A stretch of DNA of 64,000 nt from Tangfeifania diversioriginum (GTDB lineage: Bacteria > Bacteroidota > Bacteroidia > Bacteroidales > Prolixibacteraceae). This document shows positions 1 through 8,139 of this stretch, piece after piece; position 1 is the first letter of the stretch; each line of letters opens with the position of its first letter. A program made the translations under genes and the position numbers. The notes under the pieces are model-generated. The model did not search any database. It was not told the DNA's origin and saw only the letters and a list, made by a program, of their open reading frames with translations. Location: NCBI RefSeq assembly GCF_900141875.1, contig NZ_FQZE01000023.1:24045-88044 (forward strand), read 5' to 3'.

Positions 1-2
1 TC

Positions 3-620
3 CCCGAAAATCCTTACCATTATGAACTTACCATCACCAAAGACGACTACATCTGGGCAAATAAGTGGGAACACGGCATTTATTGTTCCAAAGACAATGG
101 AATTACCTGGCAAAAAGATATTTCCGGTTTGGAGAAGCAGGAAGAACTGGGCCGTATTTTTACGTTTGCAGATACCTCACACATGGCCATTTCGTATCAT
201 AATTTAAACATTCTGCAAACATCGGATGATGGGCTAACCTGGAAACCGATAAATACACCGGAATATTCGTTAACCATGTTTGTTACCGATGAGAATGCTA
301 TCATTGCCCAAAATCAGGGTGGTTTCCGGTTGCATAAATCAACAGATGGGGGGCAAACATACAAGCAGTTTTTTTCACCACATGTGGCTTATGGCACTTC
401 CTCTAAACATTTATACGACAAATTCGGAAACGATTATTATGTGCTGGCGCCGGGAGGCGGAGTCTGGAAAACAAAAGATTTTGAAGAATTTACAGAACTG
501 TTTACATTTTCAAAACAACGCAATTTGTTTATCGACCATCAGGGAAATATTTATGCAAGTGGTTATAGTTATTCAAATGCAGCCAACGATCCTACCTTAA
601 TTTTGCCTGTTACAAATTAA
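3..620 (+). CDS. BNR/Asp-box repeat protein, 3' part only
   Basis: The reading frame is open to the left edge, so only the last ~205 residues are seen. It contains repeated Asp-box-like motifs (SKDNGITW, TSDDGLTW, STDGGQTY), typical of beta-propeller sialidase/sortilin-type exported proteins. Each box usually sits in a turn between strands of a propeller blade. The frame ends with TAA at 618-620, 57 bases before the recX start. No enzymatic residues can be assigned from this fragment, and no C-terminal sorting domain is visible. An internal ATG at 129 is not used as the start because the repeat pattern continues upstream of it. Family assignment is good, function unknown. Confidence 0.75.
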   Translation, partial: PENPYHYELTITKDDYIWANKWEHGIYCSKDNGITWQKDISGLEKQEELGRIFTFADTSHMAISYHNLNILQTSDDGLTWKPINTPEYSLTMFVTDENAIIAQNQGGFRLHKSTDGGQTYKQFFSPHVAYGTSSKHLYDKFGNDYYVLAPGGGVWKTKDFEEFTELFTFSKQRNLFIDHQGNIYASGYSYSNAANDPTLILPVTN

Positions 621-677
621 TTACGAAAGTTATTTACTTTTTGTAACTTGAGGCCAAATTTATCAATCCTTTTTCCG

Positions 678-1148
678 ATGGAAACCGAACAAAAAACCGC
701 ACAGGAAATATTTGAGAAAATGGCCGCCCATTGCAGCCGCTCCGAGCAGTGCTCAACCGATATTCATAAAAAAATTACAACTGCCGGGCTGAGCAGTGAT
801 GAGGCAGATGAAATTATCGAAAAGCTGAAAGCCGAAAAGTTTATCGACGATGAGCGATATGTGCGTTCTTATGTTTCCGATAAATTCAAATTCAACAAAT
901 GGGGAAAGGTAAAAATACGCCACTACCTGAAAATGAAAGGCCTTTCGGATGAATTAATCCAGGCCGGGCTGAATAAAATTGAGACGGACAAGTACCACGA
1001 AACTCTCATCAAAACGATGAAAGAAAAAGCCCGCAAGGTGAAAAAGAAAAACAAATACGAAAAAATGGGGCAGATTATCCGGTTTGCCCAGAACCGCGGC
1101 TTCGAGCCCGAAATGATTCACCGCTATTTGAATGAGGTGGTGGATTGA
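678..1148 (+). CDS. recX: RecX-family regulatory protein
   Basis: The protein is about 156 residues and mostly helical and charged, with the RecX three-helix-repeat pattern: KLKAEKFIDDERYVRSYV, then WGKVKIRHYLKMKGL, then an AQNRGFEPEMI segment near the end. RecX binds RecA filaments and limits recombinase activity in the cytoplasm. I chose ATG at 678; an in-frame TTG at 648 would add ten residues that do not look conserved. No recA gene is in the window, so it is not in a recA-recX operon here. It converges on the AbiEii gene with a 14-base gap. Length is normal for the family. Confidence 0.85.
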   Translation: METEQKTAQEIFEKMAAHCSRSEQCSTDIHKKITTAGLSSDEADEIIEKLKAEKFIDDERYVRSYVSDKFKFNKWGKVKIRHYLKMKGLSDELIQAGLNKIETDKYHETLIKTMKEKARKVKKKNKYEKMGQIIRFAQNRGFEPEMIHRYLNEVVD

Positions 1149-1162
1149 TGCGCATATCCTGC

Positions 1163-1861
1163 TTATTCAAAAATTGGAAATTTCTGATAAAACCTCAACA
1201 ATTCAATGGTTTCTGGTCGCAACCTGGTGCGGACAAACTTTTTTAAATCATCTTCCATCAAATCACCCATTCCGTGTAAAATTCGTTTGTCGTCAATTTT
1301 ATCCAGCCTGTCAATACATTTCTGAATATATTTCTCAAATGGCATTTCCATTCTGGATTCAACAATTTCTTTATTTACAGGCGTTTGGTTTTTCATAAAA
1401 AACCAGCTATCGAAAATATCACGGTTGGCAATAACTTCCCTGTCAAGAAGTGTACATAGTTTATGGGCAAACATGTCTTGTTTAACCATCACTTTCATGT
1501 TGATTCCCAGCAGATTTTTTATTTCGTAACGGTCATTGAAAACCCGCTTTGAAATTTCGATCTTCAGTTTCCGCTCACCAATTCCGTAATCCAAGACTAT
1601 AACCGGCCCATTAAACTTTTTGGCTTCATCAAATATTTTCCCATGTTTTAATACAATGTTTCTAACCTTCTCATAAACCAGATTTTCTTTTTCTATATGA
1701 AGGAGGTTAAAATCCAAATCGACAGAAAAACGGGGTAAATCATAAAAATACATCAGTGCGGTACCTCCCTTAAATCCTAAACTTCCAGCCAGTTCAATAT
1801 CGGAATAAATGGCTTTGAGCAATTGCACCAGAAAAAATTTATGTTTGTTGACATCAACCAT
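1163..1861 (-). CDS. AbiEii/AbiGii-family nucleotidyltransferase toxin
   Basis: This 232-residue protein carries the nucleotidyltransferase core of the AbiEii/MenT family: GGTAL at residues 32-36 and RFSVDLDF at 44-51, where the two aspartates should bind metal. A lysine-rich segment with KQDMFAHKLCTL lies further on. In characterised type IV toxin-antitoxin systems the toxin is bacteriostatic, and some members transfer nucleotides to tRNA 3' ends. Its start overlaps the end of the AbiEi-like gene by eight bases, the usual antitoxin-then-toxin order. The system may act in phage defence by abortive infection; that is inference from the family. All visible catalytic residues are intact. Confidence 0.85.
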   Translation of the reverse strand: MVDVNKHKFFLVQLLKAIYSDIELAGSLGFKGGTALMYFYDLPRFSVDLDFNLLHIEKENLVYEKVRNIVLKHGKIFDEAKKFNGPVIVLDYGIGERKLKIEISKRVFNDRYEIKNLLGINMKVMVKQDMFAHKLCTLLDREVIANRDIFDSWFFMKNQTPVNKEIVESRMEMPFEKYIQKCIDRLDKIDDKRILHGMGDLMEDDLKKFVRTRLRPETIELLRFYQKFPIFE

Positions 1862-2441
1862 TTTTAAAAATTTTGGTTACCCGTTCCGTCAGGGCTTTCG
1901 ACTGATATCCGCTCAATAATTTATCAATTTTTTCTTTATCCAGTGGGTTTAAGTTATCGAAAAAAAAACCAGGATCAAGGTAAAGCAAGTCCAGAAAGGC
2001 TCTTTCAGGAGTGGCCATATTCACAAAATCTGGTTTTTGAACGATTCCTGAAGTATTCACGAGTACATTGTCCTTGATTTTACGAAACCGGTAAATCTGA
2101 CCGTTTATCTCAATTTCCCGGCTCAGATAACTGACTGATGTTATGAACGAAGTGTATTGAAAAATAACGCCCGACCTTTGCAACACATATTCCAGGGAGA
2201 TATATGAAGGTGTATAAACCGAACAGGCCAGCTCTTCCGGATTAAATCCCGGTTTGGCATAAATTCCTTTTCGCGGATTTTCCAGTTTTCCGGTACGTAT
2301 ATAATAATTCAGTTTTTGATTAAGCGAAATAAAATTCGTTTCTCCGGAAAGCATAGCAATTTCATTCAACCGAAATACCGATTTATTTGATTGATAAATG
2401 ATAAAAAGTATTTCCCCTTTTATTATTTGTGAACTGAACAT
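1854..2441 (-). CDS. AbiEi-like antitoxin / transcriptional regulator
   Basis: The 195-residue protein lies directly upstream of, and overlaps, the AbiEii toxin gene. Its N-terminal ~60 residues look like a winged helix (FRLNEIAMLSGETNFISLNQ, then RTGKLENPRKGIYAKP), and the rest matches the AbiEi C-terminal type: SLEYVLQRSGVIFQYT and NMATPERAFLDLLYL. In studied AbiE systems this protein both neutralises the toxin and represses the operon by binding inverted repeats at the promoter. An 11-base inverted repeat spans its start here, listed separately. The -7 element TACATTTG lies 26 bases ahead of the ATG. Confidence 0.82.
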   Translation of the reverse strand: MFSSQIIKGEILFIIYQSNKSVFRLNEIAMLSGETNFISLNQKLNYYIRTGKLENPRKGIYAKPGFNPEELACSVYTPSYISLEYVLQRSGVIFQYTSFITSVSYLSREIEINGQIYRFRKIKDNVLVNTSGIVQKPDFVNMATPERAFLDLLYLDPGFFFDNLNPLDKEKIDKLLSGYQSKALTERVTKIFKNG

Positions 2442-2497
2442 TTCAATATTTCATATATATAGTTCACAAATGTAAAATAATCTTAATTCATGAACAA
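2425..2497 (-). promoter_or_regulatory. abiE promoter and inverted-repeat operator
   Basis: On the minus strand a TTG (2497-2495) is followed after 20 bases by TACATTTG (2474-2467), matching the Bacteroidota TTTG/TAnnTTTG promoter. A perfect 11-base inverted repeat, ATTTGTGAACT (2425-2435) and AGTTCACAAAT (2461-2471), flanks the ATG at 2441. One arm overlaps the -7 element and the other lies inside the first codons. Occupation of both arms by AbiEi would block transcription. The sequence match is direct; repression is inferred from known AbiE autoregulation. Confidence 0.65.
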
Positions 2498-2533
2498 CTT
2501 TTACAAAAAGTTAATTTAAACATTTCTAAGGAT

Positions 2534-2809
2534 TTACCCTTCAAGCCCGGCAAGAAACTCCCTGGTTGGCTGAATTACCAGGTGGCTGAAAGAATAGTCT
2601 TTCGTACTGCGCGTAACGATAGTCGTTAATTTTCCTTCCTCTGCACAAAATTTTTGCAACCCGTCTTCAAAATTCCTGAAATCAGAAAAAAGCAACTTTT
2701 TGACCGTCGATTTTCCTACCAGCAAAATTTCAATCAACTCAAGCAGCGCCATCAGCTGCCTTTTGGCTATTTTCGCCGATTCAAGTTTGCTTACCACGTA
2801 ATTAATTGC
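2534..2809 (-). pseudogene. PIN-domain (VapC-like) toxin, C-terminal remnant
   Basis: The translated remnant has the C-terminal half of a PIN ribonuclease: AINYVVSKLES, then LMALLELIEIL, then DFRNFEDGLQKF with the acidic pair, then TIVTRSTKDY and REFLAGL. The frame upstream is closed by TAA at 2812-2810, and the N-terminal half with the first metal-binding aspartate is absent. Only about 85-90 of the usual 130-140 residues remain. No antitoxin gene is adjacent. The prfB promoter overlaps the broken end, so a deletion appears to have placed prfB next to this relic. A translated GTG start at 2797 is possible but would not give an active nuclease. Confidence 0.7.
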
Positions 2810-2818
2810 TTACCTTTG
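2787..2818 (+). promoter_or_regulatory. prfB promoter
   Basis: TTG at 2787-2789 and TACCTTTG at 2811-2818 are 21 bases apart, fitting the Bacteroidota consensus. Transcription would start near 2825, about 18 bases ahead of the prfB ATG at 2843. The -33 element lies inside the PIN remnant. Confidence 0.6.
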
Positions 2819-2842
2819 CCATCCACAAAAAATTAGAAGAAT

Positions 2843-3932
2843 ATGATTTTAAAAGACCAGGTAAAAGACCTCCTGGAGCGCCGGGATGCGCTAAGGAGGC
2901 ATCTTTGACTACGATGCAAAGTTAATTCAGCTAAAAGAAGAAGAACTCAAAACACAGGATCCTGAGTTTTGGTCGAACCCGAAAGAGGCCGAAGCCCAGA
3001 TGAAAAACATCAAGTCGATAAAAGACTGGACAAAAGGCTTCGACGCGGTAAACCAGGCAGTTGAAGATTTTGAGGTGCTTTATGATTTTTTTGAAGAAGA
3101 CGAAGCATCAGAAGAAGAAGTGGACAAAGCCTACCATTCAGCTGCCCTGAAAGTGGAAGCACTCGAAACCAAAAACATGCTGCGCAACGAAGAGGACAAA
3201 CTCAGTGCTGTGCTGAAAATCAATGCCGGTGCCGGCGGAACCGAAAGCAACGACTGGGCCGAAATGCTTTTCCGCATGTACACCCGCTGGTGCGAAAACA
3301 ACAACTACAAAGTTAAAATCGACAATATGCAGCACGGCGACGAAGCCGGAATTAAAAGCTGCACCATAGAAGTAGAAGGCGAATATGCCTACGGGTACCT
3401 GAAAAGCGAAAACGGCGTGCACCGCCTGGTGCGGTTGTCGCCTTTCAACGCCCAAAACAAGCGCATGACTTCATTCACCTCGGTGTATGTAGCTCCACTG
3501 GTGGACGATTCCATCGATATAGAAATCAACCCGGCGGATATTACCTGGGATACTTTTCGCAGTGGTGGTGCCGGCGGCCAGAATGTGAACAAAGTGGAAA
3601 CCGGCGTGCGTTTGCACCACGAACCCACAGGCATTGTAATTGAAAACACCGAAAGCCGCTCGCAGGGCGGGAATAAAGAAAATGCACTGCGCCTGCTGAA
3701 ATCGCAACTCTACGAAATGGAACTCCGGAAGCGCCAGGAAAAAACCATGGAAATTGAGTCGCAGAAAAAGAAGATTGAGTGGGGCTCGCAAATCCGGTCG
3801 TACGTGCTGCAACCCTACAAAATGGTAAAAGACCTGCGCACCAACTACGAAACCGGGAATGTGGATGCGGTGCTCGACGGCGAGCTCGACGGCCTGATAA
3901 AGGCCTATCTCATGGAATTTGGCGGGCAGTAA
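2843..3932 (+). CDS. prfB: Peptide chain release factor 2, with programmed +1 frameshift
   Basis: Release factor 2 reads UGA and UAA stops and triggers peptide release. The gene is in two frames: 21 codons from ATG 2843 to CTT 2903-2905, then an in-frame TGA at 2906-2908, with translation continuing in the +1 frame from GAC 2907 to the stop at 3930-3932. The joined product is 362 residues, near the 365 of E. coli RF2. The stop-codon recognition motif SPF falls at about residues 199-201 and the catalytic GGQ at 244-246. The frameshift is autoregulatory: low RF2 delays termination at UGA and favours the shift. The ORF beginning at internal ATG 3000 is only the second part. Confidence 0.97.
2893..2909 (+). 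other. prfB programmed frameshift signal
   Basis: The Shine-Dalgarno-like AAGGAGG (2893-2899), a three-base spacer and CTTTGAC (2903-2909) reproduce the classical RF2 slip site. P-site tRNA-Leu slips from CTT to TTT at the TGA. The spacing equals that of E. coli. Confidence 0.95.
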
Positions 3933-4030
3933 TTACCTCAAATCTTTGCCGATCAGCTTTCTTTTCCTATTTTTAAGAAGAAATCAACAAGAACAAGGAT
4001 TATTCGTTTACTTCTTAAAAGTAATCTGGT

Positions 4031-6433
4031 ATGTATTCAAATGAAAACTTCATAAACAGGGAAATCAGCTGGCTTTCGTTTAACGAGCGGGTCTTGCAGG
4101 AAGCAGAAGACCCGAAGACACCCTTGTTCGAACGCATTCGGTTTATCGGGATCTTTTCCAATAACCTCGATGAGTTTTTCCGTGTGCGCGTGGCTACAGT
4201 ACGCCGCATGGTTGACATTGGCAAAGACGAAGAAAACCTGCTGGGAGACCTCACCCCCCGCGAGCTTCACGATAAAATTCATGAAATAGTACTGGAGCAG
4301 CAGTATAAAGTGCAGTCCATTTTCAGAGACATTCTCGACGAACTGAACAAAAACAATATTTTCATTTTAGATGAAAAAGAGCTGAACCTCTCGCAGGGAA
4401 TATTTGTGAAAAAATATTTTTATGAAAAAGTATTGCCCAACCTGGTGCCCATCATGTTGAGCAAAAAAAACAAATTCCCTTACCTGCGCGATCGCTCGGT
4501 TTACCTGGCCGTAAAACTCTCGAAAAAAAACGACCCATCAGATTTTGCCTATTCGCTAATCAGGATTCCCGGCATTTCTGTTCCCCGGTTTCTGGTGCTT
4601 CCCAAAGAGCGCAAAAAAAATTATGTGATGATGCTCGACGATGTCATCCGCTACTGTTTCGACGATCTGTTTTTCTATTTCGATTACGATGCGTATGAAG
4701 CCTACACCGTAAAAATTACACGCGACGCCGAATTGGATATTGACGACGATATTTCGAAAAGTTTCATTGAAAAAATGAGCAGCAGCGTAAAAAAACGCAA
4801 AAAAGGAAAACCCGTGCGCTTGCTTTACGACAGGGAAATCCCCAAAGACCTGCTGGATTTCATCCTGAAAAAGATGAAACTGACCAACCAGGAAAATTCC
4901 GTTCCGGGAGGAAGGTACCACAATCATAAAGATTTTATGAACTTCCCCGAAGTTGGCGAAAAGAAACATTACTATCCCAAACTGCCACCATTCAGGAACA
5001 GGCAACTGCCGCCACATACCAGTATTTTGCGCGTTCTCCGCCAAAAAGATGTAATGCTGCACTTCCCTTATCAAACATTCAATCATTTTATCGACTTTTT
5101 ACGCGAAGCGGCCATCGATCCACAGGTGAAAGAAATTGGTCTGACCGTTTACCGCGTGGCCGAAGGTTCGAAAGTGATGAACGCTCTGCTCAATGCAATT
5201 CGAAATGGGAAAGTGGTGACGGTAGTAGTTGAACTTCAGGCACGATTCGACGAAGAGAACAACATCTACTGGTCCAATAAACTCCAGGAAGAAGGCGCCT
5301 ACGTAATCAACGGAGTGCCGGGGGTAAAAGTCCACAGCAAGCTGGCGTGGGTGAAACGCGAAGAAGACGGCAACTACCGAAATTATGCCTATATCGGGAC
5401 AGGAAATTTCCACGAAGGAACGGCCAATGTGTATGCCGACGACGGGCTGCTCACTGCCGATCCGCGCCTGGCTGACGAGGTGGAGCAAGTGTTCGATTTT
5501 TTCAAGCACAACTACAAACATTACCATTACAAACATTTGGTAGTTAGCCCGTTTTACATGCGCGATCATTTCATTCAGAATATCGAGCGGGAAATTGAAC
5601 TGGCCAAACAAGGAAAAGATGCCTGGATAATTTTGAAAATGAACAGCCTCATCGATCCGGGAATGATGAAAAAAATCTACAAAGCTGCCGAAGCCGGAGT
5701 AAAAATAGAATTGATTGTCAGAGGCATTTTCGGGCTTCAGCTGGATAAAGAAAAATTCAGAAAGAATATTTCTGCCATAAGTATTGTGGACAAGTATTTG
5801 GAGCACTCACGTATATTTCTGTTTGGAAACGATGGCGATGAAAAAATGTACATCTCATCGGCCGACTGGATGCCCCGAAACCTGAACCGCCGGATTGAAG
5901 TGGCCTGCCCCGTTTACAACGATGAAATTAAATCGGAATTGAAAGAGATGCTGAAAATTCAGCTGAGAGACAATACCAAAGCCCGCATTCTCGACCCTCA
6001 GCTTCAAAATAATTACAATAACCGGAGCCAGGATTCAAAATACCGGGCCCAGGAAGATTACTACAATTACATTAAAAAGAAACATCATTTTATTATGAAA
6101 CTTTATCATAATCCACGTTGTGCAAAAAGCCGTGCCGGGTTGAAATACCTCGAAGAAAAAGGCTATGATGTAGAAATTAAAAAATACCTGACCGAAGGCA
6201 TAACCGAAAATGAACTGCGCGAACTGGTTGAAAAAACCGGTAAAAAGCCGTTCGAATTTGTGCGTACCCAGGAAAAAATTTTCAAAGAAAATTACAAAGG
6301 AAAAGAATATTTGGATAAAGAATGGCTGAAAATACTGGCCAAAAATCCACGGCTGCTAAAACGCCCCATAGTTGTGAACGGCGACAAGGCTGTGCTCGCC
6401 GACCCGCCGCAGGCTGTGGAAGAAATAATTTAG
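4031..6433 (+). CDS. ppk1: Polyphosphate kinase 1 fused to an ArsC-like domain
   Basis: Residues 1-~685 are a complete PPK1, which makes polyphosphate from ATP: NREISWLSFNERVLQEA at the start, the catalytic histidine in KVHSK at residue 435, and NFHEGTANVYADDG around 461. The chain then runs without a stop into residues 689-800, which begin with their own Met and resemble a whole ArsC/Spx/YffB thioredoxin-fold protein: YHNPRCAKSR with the active-site cysteine, a RTQEKIFKEN segment, and RPIVV near the end. PPK1 normally ends near residue 690, so this is an in-frame fusion, either natural or from loss of one stop codon between two genes. Arsenate reduction is not certain; many such domains have unknown substrates. 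Confidence 0.92.
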   Translation: MYSNENFINREISWLSFNERVLQEAEDPKTPLFERIRFIGIFSNNLDEFFRVRVATVRRMVDIGKDEENLLGDLTPRELHDKIHEIVLEQQYKVQSIFRDILDELNKNNIFILDEKELNLSQGIFVKKYFYEKVLPNLVPIMLSKKNKFPYLRDRSVYLAVKLSKKNDPSDFAYSLIRIPGISVPRFLVLPKERKKNYVMMLDDVIRYCFDDLFFYFDYDAYEAYTVKITRDAELDIDDDISKSFIEKMSSSVKKRKKGKPVRLLYDREIPKDLLDFILKKMKLTNQENSVPGGRYHNHKDFMNFPEVGEKKHYYPKLPPFRNRQLPPHTSILRVLRQKDVMLHFPYQTFNHFIDFLREAAIDPQVKEIGLTVYRVAEGSKVMNALLNAIRNGKVVTVVVELQARFDEENNIYWSNKLQEEGAYVINGVPGVKVHSKLAWVKREEDGNYRNYAYIGTGNFHEGTANVYADDGLLTADPRLADEVEQVFDFFKHNYKHYHYKHLVVSPFYMRDHFIQNIEREIELAKQGKDAWIILKMNSLIDPGMMKKIYKAAEAGVKIELIVRGIFGLQLDKEKFRKNISAISIVDKYLEHSRIFLFGNDGDEKMYISSADWMPRNLNRRIEVACPVYNDEIKSELKEMLKIQLRDNTKARILDPQLQNNYNNRSQDSKYRAQEDYYNYIKKKHHFIMKLYHNPRCAKSRAGLKYLEEKGYDVEIKKYLTEGITENELRELVEKTGKKPFEFVRTQEKIFKENYKGKEYLDKEWLKILAKNPRLLKRPIVVNGDKAVLADPPQAVEEII

Positions 6434-6561
6434 TGGCTGTATATAACAATATTGCATTTATTACACAATAGCCCTCCCCATGATTTTCGCAGAAAAGCCA
6501 TTTTAAAATCTGCGTTTATCAGCGCAATCAGCGGGAACATAATAGTTGGGACAGACATAAA

Positions 6562-7356
6562 TTAATTAACATTCAACTGTCTCTGCAGCACCGCAATTTC
6601 AGCTTCCAGCTGATTTCTTTGCTTTAAAGCTTTTGAAAGCTCAAGCGCATCTTTAACGGCTTGCTTGTCGTAACTTTCAAGAATAATGTAATAATATTCA
6701 TCGCCCAGGAAAACGGCTTTCAGGCGGCGGTCGATATTGTTCGCAATAAATTCCATCACGCCGTTGTCCTTTCCGTTGCGGTAGGTCACTTTTTCCCATT
6801 TGGCTTCCATAAAATCACTCCGGTGATTGTCCACGGTCCCAATGGGAATTTCTTCGGTTTTGGCATCATCTCCCTGATCGTAAACGCGCAACGCCGTGTG
6901 ATTCAGCCAGTTTTCACCGTGATAATTACTGCTCAAATATATTTCGCCGCGCTCATCGAGGTGCACTTTTATGTAGGAGCGATCCCACGCCCGCTCAAAA
7001 TTTTGCCGTTTGTGAATGTACTGCGTATATCGGTCAAACTCGGTTTTCTCTTTTTGAAAAGGTTTTTCAAGCTCTTCAATATTCACATTCAATGAATCGA
7101 GTTGTGCTTCTTTGCGGTGAAGCAAATCGAACTGCACTTCAGTCCTCAGGTTTTTTGCTGCGTTAACCGCATAAGCCGCTTTGGGGTACAATTGTGGGAT
7201 GCTGTCGAGGTGGCGCAACGCAGCAGTGGTGTCATTTTTTTGCAGAAGCGATTGTGCCTGTTGCATTTTCTGCCTGGCTTTGTCTTCGTCGGAAGGGCCG
7301 CAGGAAACCATGAAAATGGCAACAAAAAATAAAATTGTATAATCTGAAATCCTCAT
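6562..7356 (-). CDS. Lipoprotein of unknown function, coiled-coil rich
   Basis: The 264-residue product begins with a signal peptide and lipobox (FMVSCGPSDEDK; Cys19), with acidic residues after the cysteine. Such residues can direct lipoproteins to the cell surface in Bacteroidota. A TPR-like segment (QQAQSLLQKNDTTAALRHLD) follows. Residues ~82-115 and ~240-264 are predicted coiled coil, with a beta-rich middle (IKVHLDERGEIYLSSNYHG). I do not recognise a characterised family; similar lipoproteins are common in the phylum. It is divergent from the TrmH-type gene and convergent with ppk1, leaving a 128-base gap in which I see no clear terminator. Confidence 0.7.
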   Translation of the reverse strand: MRISDYTILFFVAIFMVSCGPSDEDKARQKMQQAQSLLQKNDTTAALRHLDSIPQLYPKAAYAVNAAKNLRTEVQFDLLHRKEAQLDSLNVNIEELEKPFQKEKTEFDRYTQYIHKRQNFERAWDRSYIKVHLDERGEIYLSSNYHGENWLNHTALRVYDQGDDAKTEEIPIGTVDNHRSDFMEAKWEKVTYRNGKDNGVMEFIANNIDRRLKAVFLGDEYYYIILESYDKQAVKDALELSKALKQRNQLEAEIAVLQRQLNVN

Positions 7357-7415
7357 TTTTTCGTTGTTTTGTACAAAATTACTATTTTATCCTGATAACA
7401 AAACATAGCAGCAGC

Positions 7416-7928
7416 ATGAATACCAACTCGGTGAGATTTTTTCAGGAGAAACAGCTTAACCCTGTTTCCCAAAACTGCGAGCTCATTCTGGCTGCATGGG
7501 AAATTAAAAATCCTTCCAACCTGGGGCAAACCATCAGGCTTGCACACAATGCGGGAGCCCAAAAAGTTTATTTCATAAACAACTGCCCGGTTTTCAGGGA
7601 GTCGAAAATCAAAAAAACAGCCGGGTTTTCATTCGACCAAATGAACTGGAAAATCTTATCAGAAGAAGAATTTTTCGCGGGAATTGAGGAAGACCAGCAA
7701 CTTGTTGTGCTGGAAACCTGTTCCGGTTCCGAAAATATTTTTGAAGCAGATCTCCCTGAAAAGATAATCCTGCTGGCCGGCAACGAATCGCACGGCCTGC
7801 CACCCGAAATCATTCAAAAAAGCAAAAAGAAAATTTTCATTCCCATGCCGGGAGGTTGCAAATCGATGAATATTTCGCATGCGTTGGCAGTTGCTTCCTT
7901 TGAATGGTACCGGCAACAAACTGTTTGA
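7416..7928 (+). CDS. TrmH/SpoU-family RNA 2'-O-methyltransferase
   Basis: The 170-residue protein has the three SPOUT motifs in order: NPSNLGQTIRLAHNAGA (~34-50), LLAGNESHGLP (~124-134) and IPMPGGCKSMNISHALAV (~146-163). Members methylate ribose of tRNA or rRNA using S-adenosylmethionine bound in a trefoil knot. There is no N-terminal substrate-binding extension, so it resembles the short TrmH/TrmL-like class. ATG 7416 starts just before the conserved region; the frame is open further upstream to 7335, but that would run into the divergent lipoprotein gene. The target nucleotide cannot be read from sequence. Confidence 0.88.
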   Translation: MNTNSVRFFQEKQLNPVSQNCELILAAWEIKNPSNLGQTIRLAHNAGAQKVYFINNCPVFRESKIKKTAGFSFDQMNWKILSEEEFFAGIEEDQQLVVLETCSGSENIFEADLPEKIILLAGNESHGLPPEIIQKSKKKIFIPMPGGCKSMNISHALAVASFEWYRQQTV

Positions 7929-8139
7929 GTAAAACTGACACACATCCGACCATTAAAAAAAATTTGTTTTTATTGCTTGAATGCCATAAATTTATATAGC
8001 AGTTAAAAGATGTTAAACCCTGTTTTGGCACCCTAAGAACAGGATAACAACCAAAGATAATGCAAATTATTTTTCCAAATATCAACAAACTTACTGGGTA
8101 AGCCTCCCTGCCTGGTGAAATCATTTAAAAATAAACGCT

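Noticed and set aside
1163..2809. A three-gene composite defence island
   Set aside because: Only the AbiE pair is intact; the PIN gene is a remnant and nothing else defence-related adjoins, so an island is not supported.
3000..3932. Stand-alone 310-residue release factor starting at 3000
   Set aside because: It is the second part of prfB; the first 21 codons and the slip site are intact upstream.
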